From: JANQTF01 sp036835375
GTDB lineage: Bacteria; Bacteroidota; Bacteroidia; J057
DNA length: 64,000 nt
Direction of reading: 5' to 3'
Assembly: GCA_036835375.1 (NCBI GenBank)
Contig: DAITMB010000001.1
Span: 1 to 64,000 of the forward strand
Positions 1 to 7,570 of this stretch are shown here, piece by piece (position 1 is the stretch's first letter; each line of letters starts with the position of its first letter). The translations under genes were made by a program, and so were the position numbers. The notes beneath the pieces are model-generated. The model was not told the origin of the DNA and did not search any database. It was given only the letters and a program-made list of their open reading frames with translations.

Positions 1-552
1 AAAAAACCTGTCGTCCGTAGTCTCCCATTTTGGCAGCAACCCGTCTGGCGAATGGCCGCAGTGATTACCCTGTTGTTTTTGCCTATTGGTTACTTCTTTG
101 TCATGAATCAGGGAAGTCTCTATGATCAAATGTCGAGTCGATACTTGGAGCCTTTTGCCGCAACTACCGTGAAGGGCGTAGATCCCACCGCAGCGGAGAT
201 CCTTGCAGAGGGCCTTGCTACCTACCAGAATGGAAACTATCCGCTGGCTGCTAAGATGCTCAACGAAATCGTCTCCTCGACTGACCTGACAGAAGATGAA
301 GTGCTCACTGCCCGGATGTACCTCGGCTTGAGCTACCTCTTCGCTAAGGATGCTCCATTGGCTGTGACCCAGCTCCAACAAGTGCTCGCCGCAGGCAACA
401 CCATCTATTATCCCCATGCCCAATGGTATCTCGCCTGGGCGCATTGGCAGGCAGAAGATACCTCAGCAGCTCTGGCGCGATTCGAAGAAGTGGCTAAGGT
501 TCCTGGCACCCACCAACAAGAAGCGAAGGCCATCCTCAAAGCTTGGCATTGA
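1..552 (+). CDS. TPR-type membrane-anchored protein, 5' end outside the window
   Basis: The frame is open to the left edge, so the true start lies outside the window. The visible part begins with a short basic/aromatic stretch, then one hydrophobic segment (about residues 18-36 of the visible frame, core VITLLFLPIGYFFVM), then a soluble tetratricopeptide-like part (AEGLATYQNGNYPLAAKML ... LGLSYLFAKDAPLAVTQLQQVL ... WYLAWAHWQAEDTSAALARFEEV). This is the layout of the TPR/anti-sigma-like membrane proteins that Bacteroidota often place next to an ECF sigma factor gene. No such gene is visible because the contig is cut. It ends in AKAILKAWH followed by a stop. The role is unknown; TPRs usually mediate protein-protein contacts, here on the far side of the membrane from the N-terminus. 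Confidence 0.8.
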   Translation, partial: KKPVVRSLPFWQQPVWRMAAVITLLFLPIGYFFVMNQGSLYDQMSSRYLEPFAATTVKGVDPTAAEILAEGLATYQNGNYPLAAKMLNEIVSSTDLTEDEVLTARMYLGLSYLFAKDAPLAVTQLQQVLAAGNTIYYPHAQWYLAWAHWQAEDTSAALARFEEVAKVPGTHQQEAKAILKAWH

Positions 553-850
553 GAGACCTGCTGTCATCTGTTTTCTCATGGAAATCATCTCTGCTTGCAT
601 TGATCATTTTCTGGTAGCTGAAAACACTTTCAATCCCAGTCTTAACTCGAATCAATCCTATATTTTCTACCTTTTCATGCGCGATAGATAGGTTTTCCTG
701 TCTCTCGCGCATCTCTGCTTCCAAATACCACTCCCTGAAATTTCTACCTTTCATCGTCAGCCTCAGCACGACATGTGACTCTCCCAAAAGTTCGTCGTCG
801 ATCTCTTTGAGATCAGTAGGAATAGCGCTACTTTCAGCCAAGATCTGCAC
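536..850 (-). CDS. possible small hypothetical protein (104 aa)
   Basis: This is an open frame on the minus strand that fills the gap between the TPR gene and the zinc protease, starting with GTG at 850. A purine-rich stretch (GGGGAGAAGGA on the minus strand) sits just upstream of the GTG. The composition is protein-like: charged, with an amphipathic central part (GRNFREWYLEAEMRERQENL) and no membrane segment. It overlaps the 3' end of the TPR gene by 17 bases. I recognise no family. It may be a real orphan or a chance frame; the only support is that it is the best frame in an otherwise empty 330-base interval and has a plausible ribosome site. Confidence 0.3.
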   Translation of the reverse strand: MQILAESSAIPTDLKEIDDELLGESHVVLRLTMKGRNFREWYLEAEMRERQENLSIAHEKVENIGLIRVKTGIESVFSYQKMINASRDDFHEKTDDSRSLNAKL

Positions 851-881
851 TCCTTCTCCCCTTCACCGAATCCCCATCCCT

Positions 882-1739
882 ATGCGCTGGCAAGGAAGAA
901 AACAAAGCTCCAATGTCGAAGATCGCCGACGTAGTGGCGGCAGCCGCAAAGTCGGTGCCGGCCTCGGCCTCGGCACCATCATCGTGGCGATCATCGTGAT
1001 GCTCATGGGCGGAAATCCCATGGCCGTGTTGCAAAACGCTACTTCTTCAGGAAGTACGAGCCAGGAGCAAGTGGCTTCTGCAAGCGCCGAAGAGGAGCAA
1101 CTCGCCGCCTTTGTCAGGGTCGTGCTGCAAGACACGGAAGATGTGTGGAACAAGCTATTTCGTGAACAGTACGGCAGGGAATATCGTGAACCCGTGTTGG
1201 TGATTTATACAGGATCGGTGCAGTCGGCTTGTGGTATGGGAAGTGCTGCTTCTGGCCCTTTTTACTGTCCCGGAGATGAAAAGCTCTACATTGACCTCAG
1301 TTTTTACCAAGAATTAGCACGGCGATTTGGCGCCCCGGGAGACTTTGCGATGGCGTATGTGGTCGCGCATGAGGTCGGCCACCACATTCAAAAGCTACAA
1401 GGCATCACCACACAAGTCGATGCTCAGCGGGGCCGTGTGTCTAAGGCGAAGTATAATGAGCTGTCGGTTCGATTAGAGCTTCAAGCCGATTTTCTCGCTG
1501 GGGTGTGGGCGCACCATGCCGAGCGCATGAAGAGCATCTTGGAGGAGGGGGACATTGAAGAGGCACTTCGTGCGGCCAACGCCATCGGAGACGATAACCT
1601 CCAAAAGCAGTCCCAAGGCTACATCATCCCAGAATCTTTTACTCACGGCACATCAGCACAACGAATGCGCTGGTTCAAGCTGGGCTTTGACACCGGAGAC
1701 CTCAGCAAGGGCAATACCTTCGAAGCAGCAAATTTGTAG
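882..1739 (+). CDS. ypfJ: neutral zinc metallopeptidase, YpfJ family
   Basis: This is a 285-residue protein of the YpfJ/neutral zinc metallopeptidase family (PF04228). The start was set at the ATG at 882 because family members begin MRWQGR; the frame is open further upstream but that part does not look coding. The order is a basic N-terminus with RRRSGG, one membrane segment at about residues 27-45 (LGLGTIIVAIIVMLMGG), and a long extracytoplasmic domain. The zinc site is HEVGHH at about 163-168 and the third-ligand region is LELQADFLAGVWAHH. The sequence CGMGSAASGPFYCPGDEKLYID before it is also characteristic. Substrates of this family are not established. The downstream EAD11 gene begins 21 bases after the stop, so the two may be co-transcribed. 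Confidence 0.92.
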   Translation: MRWQGRKQSSNVEDRRRSGGSRKVGAGLGLGTIIVAIIVMLMGGNPMAVLQNATSSGSTSQEQVASASAEEEQLAAFVRVVLQDTEDVWNKLFREQYGREYREPVLVIYTGSVQSACGMGSAASGPFYCPGDEKLYIDLSFYQELARRFGAPGDFAMAYVVAHEVGHHIQKLQGITTQVDAQRGRVSKAKYNELSVRLELQADFLAGVWAHHAERMKSILEEGDIEEALRAANAIGDDNLQKQSQGYIIPESFTHGTSAQRMRWFKLGFDTGDLSKGNTFEAANL

Positions 1740-1760
1740 TAGGGGCAAGATCTCATCGCT

Positions 1761-2501
1761 ATGCAATCCGTTTTGGACCTCATCCATGACCATCTCGCCC
1801 AAAACGAGACTGGAGAAGCACTTAAAAAATTGCACAGTATATTTTCTTTCGCAGAGTCTGAACTAGCCAACGATGCTATCCTGCTCAGCGCTCAGTGGAA
1901 AAAGTTTAATTCTGACATTCGCAGAGGTCTCCTCGACTACAACCAAGAAAATCTTACGCGAAACCAGCTGGCGGATCGGATCCTCTCCCTTGCCAATGAA
2001 ATTAAAGAGGACCCAAGTCGATTTGGCGAATTAGACCGGATGGAGAAAGAATTAAACCGAGCCATCGAATCAAAAGACTCTCACCAGCTCTCTAGTAGTG
2101 TAAAGGCTGCCTTGTTTGAGAGAATTTCGCTTGCCAAAGAAAGGGGCATTCACTTTCCGGTTTTATGGGTCTGTGATAGTGTGAATAAACTCGAGTACGA
2201 GATTCTCACAATCCAATCAATGGGACTTCAGGTAGATACTGCTTATACATCCAAGCAGGCCCATGATATGATCCGCTCAAAGACTTATGAACTAATTTTA
2301 TCAGATATCAAGAGGGAGGGTATCGCCGAAGAGGGATTGCGATTTCACCAGCAGCTCGTGAAAGAACAGATCGATTTGCCAATGATTTTTTATGTCGGCC
2401 ACGTGAACCGATCCAAAGGTGTGCCCCCTTATGCATTTGGCATCGCAGCACTGCCAAATGAGTTGTTTCATTTGGTGCTAGATGTCTTGGCGAGGAGATG
2501 A
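1761..2501 (+). CDS. effector-associated domain (EAD11) fused to a receiver-like domain
   Basis: This is a 246-residue soluble protein. Residues 1-78 match the effector-associated domain 11 pattern: a short helical N-terminus, then ILLSAQWKKFNSDIRRGLLD and an asparagine/leucine-rich helix ending ILSLANEI. EADs are small death-fold-like adaptors described in Bacteroidota and cyanobacterial conflict systems, where matching copies join sensor proteins to effectors such as caspases or TIR domains. Residues 80-130 form a charged linker. Residues 131-246 resemble a receiver (REC) domain: VLWVCD, then ELILSDIKREG with the putative acceptor Asp at about 182, then PMIFYVG and a final ELFHLVLDVL. One residue of the usual N-terminal acidic pair is Cys. 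No partner with the same EAD is next to it. The adaptor role is inferred from family knowledge. Confidence 0.75.
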   Translation: MQSVLDLIHDHLAQNETGEALKKLHSIFSFAESELANDAILLSAQWKKFNSDIRRGLLDYNQENLTRNQLADRILSLANEIKEDPSRFGELDRMEKELNRAIESKDSHQLSSSVKAALFERISLAKERGIHFPVLWVCDSVNKLEYEILTIQSMGLQVDTAYTSKQAHDMIRSKTYELILSDIKREGIAEEGLRFHQQLVKEQIDLPMIFYVGHVNRSKGVPPYAFGIAALPNELFHLVLDVLARR

Positions 2502-2520
2502 TCTTTTCTCAGCAACCCTT

Positions 2521-2545
2521 GTCAGCTCAAACAGCCCGAGCTGAC
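2521..2545 (+). terminator. inverted repeat after the EAD11 gene
   Basis: A perfect 8-base inverted repeat, GTCAGCTC and GAGCTGAC with a 9-base loop, lies 20 bases after the stop of the EAD11 gene. Only three T residues follow, so termination is possible but weakly supported. Confidence 0.35.
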
Positions 2546-2571
2546 TTTCATAGATCTCGTCCTTTAAATGG

Positions 2572-2612
2572 CGCTCCGAGCCAAGGATTGAATGATTCCC
2601 CGACTCGGAGCG
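2572..2612. terminator. second inverted repeat between convergent genes
   Basis: A perfect 9-base inverted repeat, CGCTCCGAG and CTCGGAGCG, with a 23-base spacer lies just before the convergent stop of the DUF4139 gene. There is no clear T-run on either side. It may act as a bidirectional terminator or mRNA 3'-end hairpin. Confidence 0.3.
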
Positions 2613-2630
2613 ATAATTTCAAGCGCAAGA

Positions 2631-4199
2631 TTATCTCACATAGATCTCGTACCCATACTTGATGGTGAGTTCCTCGCCGGCCTTCATCTTCAGCTCCCAG
2701 CACACGTCTGTGATTTCATTAAGTGAGCTGTTGAAATTCACGCGCTTGGAAAGCTCCCATGCTGGATTGGTAGTCTTCAGCGCACCAATCAGGGTTCTTC
2801 GTACATCCAGCCGAATGTCCGTGGACTTATGGTTTTTGATGGTGATTTCCCCTGCTACTGTCACCAGATCGTATTGTAGCTTGTTCTCTCGCTTGGCATT
2901 CGTGACACGAGCAGTTTCATTTTCCTTGTGCCTTACCTCTACATCTGAGGCATTGGTCATGGTAAGAACAGTCTTGCCCCCTGCTGGAGTATAGTTGATC
3001 TTATCTTGGCTAATGGGCTTTGCTTTGCCATTTTCGGTACGAAACACCATCGCCGAACCCGTTGTGAAAGGCTGTGTGCTGGCATTTGTGATTTTGAGCC
3101 GATGGAGTACGGGCTCAGGCAGGGTACGGGGTTCGGTGAGATAAGCACTGCTATTGGTCGTGTTGGGGGGCAATTGCGACTCGTAGATATGCTCCACCTC
3201 AATTTCGCGTGAAAACACAGTGTACATGGCGCGCCCACCTTTGGGCAACGTCACACCATTGATGGTGTAAAAGAAAAGGTCTTCTTGTGATTCACCATCC
3301 ACATCTACGGCAGCAGGGAGTCCGGCAGGGTCGCCCACCTCCGTATCGTAAGCCACGGTATTTGCAAAGCTCTGGGTCATGACCGCGCGGGCCTGATATA
3401 GGTTCGAACCATAGGCATCAAACGTGCTCCCACCCCCTCCCCGAATGCCCAGAGGTGCAAAGTTGAACAAAGGATCTAGCATACTGGAAAACAAGAAATT
3501 GGGGACTCCCACAACAAAATTAACCTCTGAGTCATGAATGTCTTCCGCATCATTGGCTAATTCGGCGCGAAAGCTGAGGGTCGCCTTATCTTCTCCTGTG
3601 AGATCAATGCGGTACTGAGGATACCAAGACAGACCATTTCTCATGTACATGAAGTCAATGGTTTGCTTCGGCTTAGGACTCAAGAAGTCCACCTGCATGA
3701 AGCGCTCGGCTTTCGTTTCTGTGAAGGTCAGTTTGGGTTTCTCGTCGTACTCCATTCGTTCGATATCTGACCCGAGAAACAAGATCCAATTTTCACTTGC
3801 CTCCACGACGACGATGTTCTCATTTACCTCTCGAATGATGCCTTTTACACTCTGCCCGTCTTTCTTCAGATGAAAAGTGGCCCTTTTTCCGATGTTTTCT
3901 TTGGCAGAGATAAGGTGATAAGTCGCCACCGTCTCCTTCGACACACTGTCGATAAAGGTGGAGACAGCACCTATGCTTTTGTCGGGAGAGGTGAGCCACA
4001 CGGTCCCAAATAAGGCTTCGGGTAACCACTCCCGATTGAGCCGAAAATGGCCGTTCGTAGGGGTCACTTCACCTGAGCGCACGACGAAGGCGGTGCCGTT
4101 TTTAAAAACGGAGATCGATTTCGTCGGTAATGGGTGTTGCCCGAATCCTAAAAGAGGACTTATCAAGCAGCACAGAAAGAGGAGGGGAGGTTTTTTCAT
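2631..4199 (-). CDS. DUF4139 domain-containing exported protein
   Basis: This is a 522-residue protein. The start at 4199 gives a normal signal peptide (MKKPPLLFLCCLISPLLG); the longer frame adds 12 residues with no use. After cleavage the N-terminal part (KSISVFKNGTAFVVRSGEV) and the central part (FLSPKPKQTIDFMYMRNGLSWYPQYRIDL) match the DUF4139 family, also known from mucoidy inhibitor A-like proteins. The family is beta-rich, found in many Bacteroidota, and has no established biochemical role. The protein is predicted periplasmic or surface exposed. The gene stands alone: it converges with the EAD11 gene and diverges from the small membrane protein at 4324. Confidence 0.85.
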   Translation of the reverse strand: MKKPPLLFLCCLISPLLGFGQHPLPTKSISVFKNGTAFVVRSGEVTPTNGHFRLNREWLPEALFGTVWLTSPDKSIGAVSTFIDSVSKETVATYHLISAKENIGKRATFHLKKDGQSVKGIIREVNENIVVVEASENWILFLGSDIERMEYDEKPKLTFTETKAERFMQVDFLSPKPKQTIDFMYMRNGLSWYPQYRIDLTGEDKATLSFRAELANDAEDIHDSEVNFVVGVPNFLFSSMLDPLFNFAPLGIRGGGGSTFDAYGSNLYQARAVMTQSFANTVAYDTEVGDPAGLPAAVDVDGESQEDLFFYTINGVTLPKGGRAMYTVFSREIEVEHIYESQLPPNTTNSSAYLTEPRTLPEPVLHRLKITNASTQPFTTGSAMVFRTENGKAKPISQDKINYTPAGGKTVLTMTNASDVEVRHKENETARVTNAKRENKLQYDLVTVAGEITIKNHKSTDIRLDVRRTLIGALKTTNPAWELSKRVNFNSSLNEITDVCWELKMKAGEELTIKYGYEIYVR

Positions 4200-4323
4200 T
4201 GGTTTTGTTCGTTGGTTTTCAGAAGAAAGTCTCAAGTTGGGTATAGTTGTACCGCTGAACTTGGTTTCCTCAGTTCGGGGAATAGAATTATTTTCCGTTG
4301 AATTTCCACAAATAAATTTAAAT

Positions 4324-4788
4324 ATGAAGCAAGCACAAGGCTCCTACTATTTCCAGCTCAACATTTTGTTTTTTGCCCTCATACTAGGCGCTATCGTCTT
4401 CGCATTGATCGCCGCTTTGGTCATCCAGACTTCTGTGGAACCCTCCGAAGACTTGAGCAAAATCTTGGTTCCCCTTTCAATCGGATATGGAATCATCGCT
4501 GCGTTTTTGGGCGATTTTCTGTTTCGGAAAAAGCTCAACACCATTCAAAAAGAGCAGTCGCTGGAAATCCGGCAGATTACTTTCCGCTCAGCTTTCGCGA
4601 TTCACCTGGCCATCTTGGAAGGAGCGGCCTTGTTTGGGATAGTGACATTTGCCCTCACAGGCTCCCAGTTGGCGCTGCTCTGTGCCTTGGTGGTGATCGG
4701 CTGGATGGGCATGAATCGACCTTCGATCGCAAAACTGGAAAAACACTTGTTTCTCAGCAGTGCCGAAAAAGAACAAATGTTTGGCTAG
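4324..4788 (+). CDS. small integral membrane protein, function unknown
   Basis: This is a 154-residue protein. I chose the ATG at 4324 (MKQAQGSYYFQLN) because upstream sequence in the frame overlaps the DUF4139 5' region and is not protein-like. Four hydrophobic stretches are visible: ILFFALILGAIVFALIAAL, LSIGYGIIAAFLGDFLF, FAIHLAILEGAALFGIVTFAL and LALLCALVVIGWMGM. A charged loop (RKKLNTIQKEQSLEIRQ) separates the second and third. It ends in a short cytoplasmic tail. Short four-helix proteins of this kind are frequent in Bacteroidota; I recognise no named domain. It precedes proS by 83 bases and may share its transcript. Confidence 0.75.
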   Translation: MKQAQGSYYFQLNILFFALILGAIVFALIAALVIQTSVEPSEDLSKILVPLSIGYGIIAAFLGDFLFRKKLNTIQKEQSLEIRQITFRSAFAIHLAILEGAALFGIVTFALTGSQLALLCALVVIGWMGMNRPSIAKLEKHLFLSSAEKEQMFG

Positions 4789-4871
4789 TGATCTTCCCCA
4801 AAACCTTTTCGCTCGCTAGACTAGAATAGAGAGCTGCTCCAGTTGATTTTTTCTCACACTCCCATTCTCTC

Positions 4872-6584
4872 ATGCGCGTATCTCAATTGCTTGGAACCAC
4901 GCTCCGCGAAGCGACCCGCGAGGCCGAACTCGCTTCTCACGACCTCATGCTTCGTGCTGGATACTTTCGTCAGCTCGCCACAGGAATTTTCTCTCAGCTC
5001 CATCTAGGCCAGCGCGCCTTGACAAAAATAGAGCGCGTGATTCGGGAGGAAATGGACGCCATTGGGGGTGTGGAAATTTCTCTGCCTGTGGTTCATCCTG
5101 CTGAGCCGTGGGAAAAGACAGGACGATACTTCGACATTGACGAATCTTTGCTTCGCTTTCGCGACCGTAGCGATCGTCGCATGGTATTGGCCATGACGCA
5201 TGAGGAAATCGTGGCGACCCTTGCTGCCAGTGAAGTGAGTTCCTACCGACAGCTGCCCAAGCTAGTGTATCAGATCCAGACCAAGTTTCGCGACGAACTA
5301 CGGTCTCGCGGAGGGCTAATCCGAGTTCGCGAATTCCGAATGAAAGATTCTTACTCCCTCGATAGCTCTTGGGAGGGGCTCGAAAAACAATATCAGGCTC
5401 ATTATGACGCCTATCTCCGGATCATGGATCGACTTCAGCTCCCGGTCGTGGCCGTGCAAAGTGATGTCGGAATGATGGGCGGAAGGGTCGCTCATGAATT
5501 TATGTACCTCAGCCCGATCGGGGAGGATACCGTCTTCATCGACTATGCACATGGCTACCTCGCCAACCGCGAAGTGGCTGTGATGCAAAAACCTAGTCCT
5601 CCTCCAGCGGAACCTCTCTCATTGGCTGAAGTCTCAACACCCGATGCCAAAACCATAGATTCGCTCTGTGCATTCCTCGGGATCACCGCAGATACAACCG
5701 CCAAAGTTGTGCTGTACCACGCCCGCAAGTCCGGGGAGGACGAGCCGAAACTGTTGATCGCTGTGGTAAGGGGAGACCATGAGGTGAATGAAATCAAGCT
5801 CAAAAACCTGATCGGCGTCACCAACCTGAGAGCGGCGGAAGAAGCGGAGATTCTGGCCGCTGGCTGCGTGCCTGGCTATGCTTCTCCTGTGGGGCTCGCA
5901 CCCGGAGCGGCGTGGGTGGTAGCAGATGATCTCATTCCGCGAACACCGAACCTCGTCAGTGGTTCCAACAAGGCCGAATTTCACCTGGTGAACGTGAACT
6001 ATGGGAGAGACTTTAGTGCTGATCTTGTTGGTGACATTGTTCAGGCGCAGAATGGTGCACTGAGCCCTCATGGAGGCGTCCTTCAGGCGCACCGGGCTGT
6101 CGAAATCGGCAATATTTTTCAGCTGGGCACCAAGTACAGCGAAGCGCTGGAAGCCACTTTCATGGGGGAAGACGGTCGCCCAGTGCCCATCGTCATGGGA
6201 TCCTATGGCATCGGGATCGGTCGCCTGCTCGCCTGCCTGGTCGAGGAGTATCATGATGACAAAGGCATCTGCCTGCCTCCGATTGTCGCGCCGTATGAGG
6301 TGCAGCTTCTTTCGCTCGCAGACAGCGAGGAGACCATCGCTGTAGCCGAAGATCTTTATCACGACCTTCGACGTGCTGGTGTAGAGGTGCTCTATGATGA
6401 TCGCCACAAAAAAGTCGCTTCGCCGGGAGTAAAATTCAATGATGCTGATCTGCGTGGTCTTCCCATCAGAATCACTGTTTCCAAAAAAGCGCTAGCGGAT
6501 GGCTTCGTAGAATGGAAAGCGCGTTCGGGAGGAGAAGTTGAAAAAATACCTCTGCAATCACTTGTGCAGAGGTGGCTAACATAG
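4872..6584 (+). CDS. proS: prolyl-tRNA synthetase, bacterial type with editing insertion
   Basis: This 570-residue cytoplasmic enzyme charges tRNA-Pro with proline using ATP. The class II core is visible: motif 1 region around GGVEISLPVVHP, motif 2 FRDELRSRGGLIRVREF, and motif 3 MGSYGIGIGRLLACLVEE. Between motifs 2 and 3, residues about 225-385 form the YbaK-like insertion (INS) domain that removes mis-charged alanine (VVLYHARKSGEDEPKLLIAVVRGDHEVNEIKL). The C-terminal anticodon-binding domain contains AEDLYHDLRRAGVEVLYDDR. Length and layout are the bacterial type I form. Many Bacteroidota instead carry a shorter archaeal/eukaryotic-type enzyme of roughly 490 residues, so this form is of interest. 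The 3' end carries a hairpin that appears to serve the opposite strand. Confidence 0.97.
   Translation: MRVSQLLGTTLREATREAELASHDLMLRAGYFRQLATGIFSQLHLGQRALTKIERVIREEMDAIGGVEISLPVVHPAEPWEKTGRYFDIDESLLRFRDRSDRRMVLAMTHEEIVATLAASEVSSYRQLPKLVYQIQTKFRDELRSRGGLIRVREFRMKDSYSLDSSWEGLEKQYQAHYDAYLRIMDRLQLPVVAVQSDVGMMGGRVAHEFMYLSPIGEDTVFIDYAHGYLANREVAVMQKPSPPPAEPLSLAEVSTPDAKTIDSLCAFLGITADTTAKVVLYHARKSGEDEPKLLIAVVRGDHEVNEIKLKNLIGVTNLRAAEEAEILAAGCVPGYASPVGLAPGAAWVVADDLIPRTPNLVSGSNKAEFHLVNVNYGRDFSADLVGDIVQAQNGALSPHGGVLQAHRAVEIGNIFQLGTKYSEALEATFMGEDGRPVPIVMGSYGIGIGRLLACLVEEYHDDKGICLPPIVAPYEVQLLSLADSEETIAVAEDLYHDLRRAGVEVLYDDRHKKVASPGVKFNDADLRGLPIRITVSKKALADGFVEWKARSGGEVEKIPLQSLVQRWLT
6541..6573 (-). terminator. 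minus-strand terminator embedded in the 3' end of proS
   Basis: The arms ACCTCTGCA (6548-6556) and TGCAGAGGT (6565-6573) are perfectly complementary. Read on the minus strand, the hairpin is followed by ATTTTTT. It therefore looks like the intrinsic terminator of the DUF2461 gene, whose stop is at 6693, although it lies inside the proS coding sequence. Confidence 0.55.
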
Positions 6585-6692
6585 CAGGAGACATTCACAC
6601 CGATCTCATCTCTGATTCGGACCCAAAGGAAAAAGCCTCACTATCGTGGCAACTTTGGGATTTGCTAAGTCAACGAAATTCCTCATGCAGCA

Positions 6693-7367
6693 TCATAGCG
6701 GAAGTCCATTCCCGTCTGAGGTCAGTACCTCGGTCATGTAATCCAAAAAGGGGCGCATGGCCCGATAGCCTGCGACCATCTCCTGAACGAAGCCTTCGGC
6801 ACAGACTTGATCGTCGGAAAATGTTCGGCCCAAGGTAAACGACTTCATCTTGATCAAATCAATGGCTGGATGATCTTTAGGAAATCCTTTGGGAGCAGTT
6901 TTGAGGGATTCGCCCTGAATTTGCCCAAAAAATTTTTGAAACAGTGGGTCTTGAATGATGTGGAAAAGTGCTTCGTGGTCTTGCGCTATAGCTGTCCTTA
7001 TTCGAAGCAAATCTTCTTTCTCAGGCTGAAAAAAACCACCTCCCTGGTAGGTAGCGCCAGGCTTAATTTCAAAGTAGTATCCTCCACGAAGCGCTTCAGT
7101 TGCACGCTCCAGGTATCCACTCATGTGCGTCTTATACGGCGCCTTGTTGGGCGAAAATCTTATGTCCCGATAAATGCGGAAGAGCATTTTCTTCCCCTCT
7201 TTTGACACAAGATCATCCCAAGTTGACAGTTGCTCATGGAGTGCTTCTGCGAAATCAACTAAATTGGCGTGTGCGCGATCATAGCGTGTTTTGTTTTCCT
7301 GAAACCATTCGCGCTGGTTATTTTGCGATAACTCACGCAGAAAATCGAGGGTAGAGGATGAAATCAT
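6693..7367 (-). CDS. DUF2461 domain-containing protein
   Basis: This 224-residue protein matches the DUF2461/TIGR02453 family along its full length: an N-terminal FLRELSQNNQREWFQENK, then FRIYRDIRFSPNKAPYKTHM, then GGYYFEIKPG and GGGFFQPEKEDLLRIRTAI. There is no signal peptide or membrane segment, so it is predicted cytoplasmic. The function of the family is not known. The gene lies between proS (convergent) and the universal stress protein gene (same strand, 200 bases upstream, separated by a terminator), so it is probably its own unit. Confidence 0.9.
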   Translation of the reverse strand: MISSSTLDFLRELSQNNQREWFQENKTRYDRAHANLVDFAEALHEQLSTWDDLVSKEGKKMLFRIYRDIRFSPNKAPYKTHMSGYLERATEALRGGYYFEIKPGATYQGGGFFQPEKEDLLRIRTAIAQDHEALFHIIQDPLFQKFFGQIQGESLKTAPKGFPKDHPAIDLIKMKSFTLGRTFSDDQVCAEGFVQEMVAGYRAMRPFLDYMTEVLTSDGNGLPL

Positions 7368-7459
7368 TTCTGATACTTTTCAGAAAAGTAATCAATCCAT
7401 CATGAGCAAAAAAGTCCCGGATGATTCGATCATTGGCAGCACTGTACGCCTATCAGCAG

Positions 7460-7489
7460 AAAAACCCAGCTGCGAGGTGCAGCCGGGTT
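7460..7489 (-). terminator. terminator after the universal stress protein gene
   Basis: The inverted repeat AACCCAGCTGC / GCAGCCGGGTT has one mismatch and a short loop. On the minus strand it is followed by five T residues. It lies about 80 bases beyond the stop of the universal stress gene. Confidence 0.55.
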
Positions 7490-7570
7490 ATGTGAGAAAT
7501 GAACGTAGTAGAGTCTCTTTTTCATCCATCAGCGCCACATCTACATTGTGTGCCAGATAGACGATTCCGC

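Noticed and set aside
3402..3414. A GGTTCGAACC-type word that resembles a tRNA T-loop
   Set aside because: It lies within the DUF4139 coding sequence and no acceptor or anticodon stems can be drawn around it.
5634..6407. A 257-codon minus-strand frame across proS
   Set aside because: It is antisense to clearly conserved ProRS motifs; its translation is Arg/His/Cys-rich and shows no family pattern.
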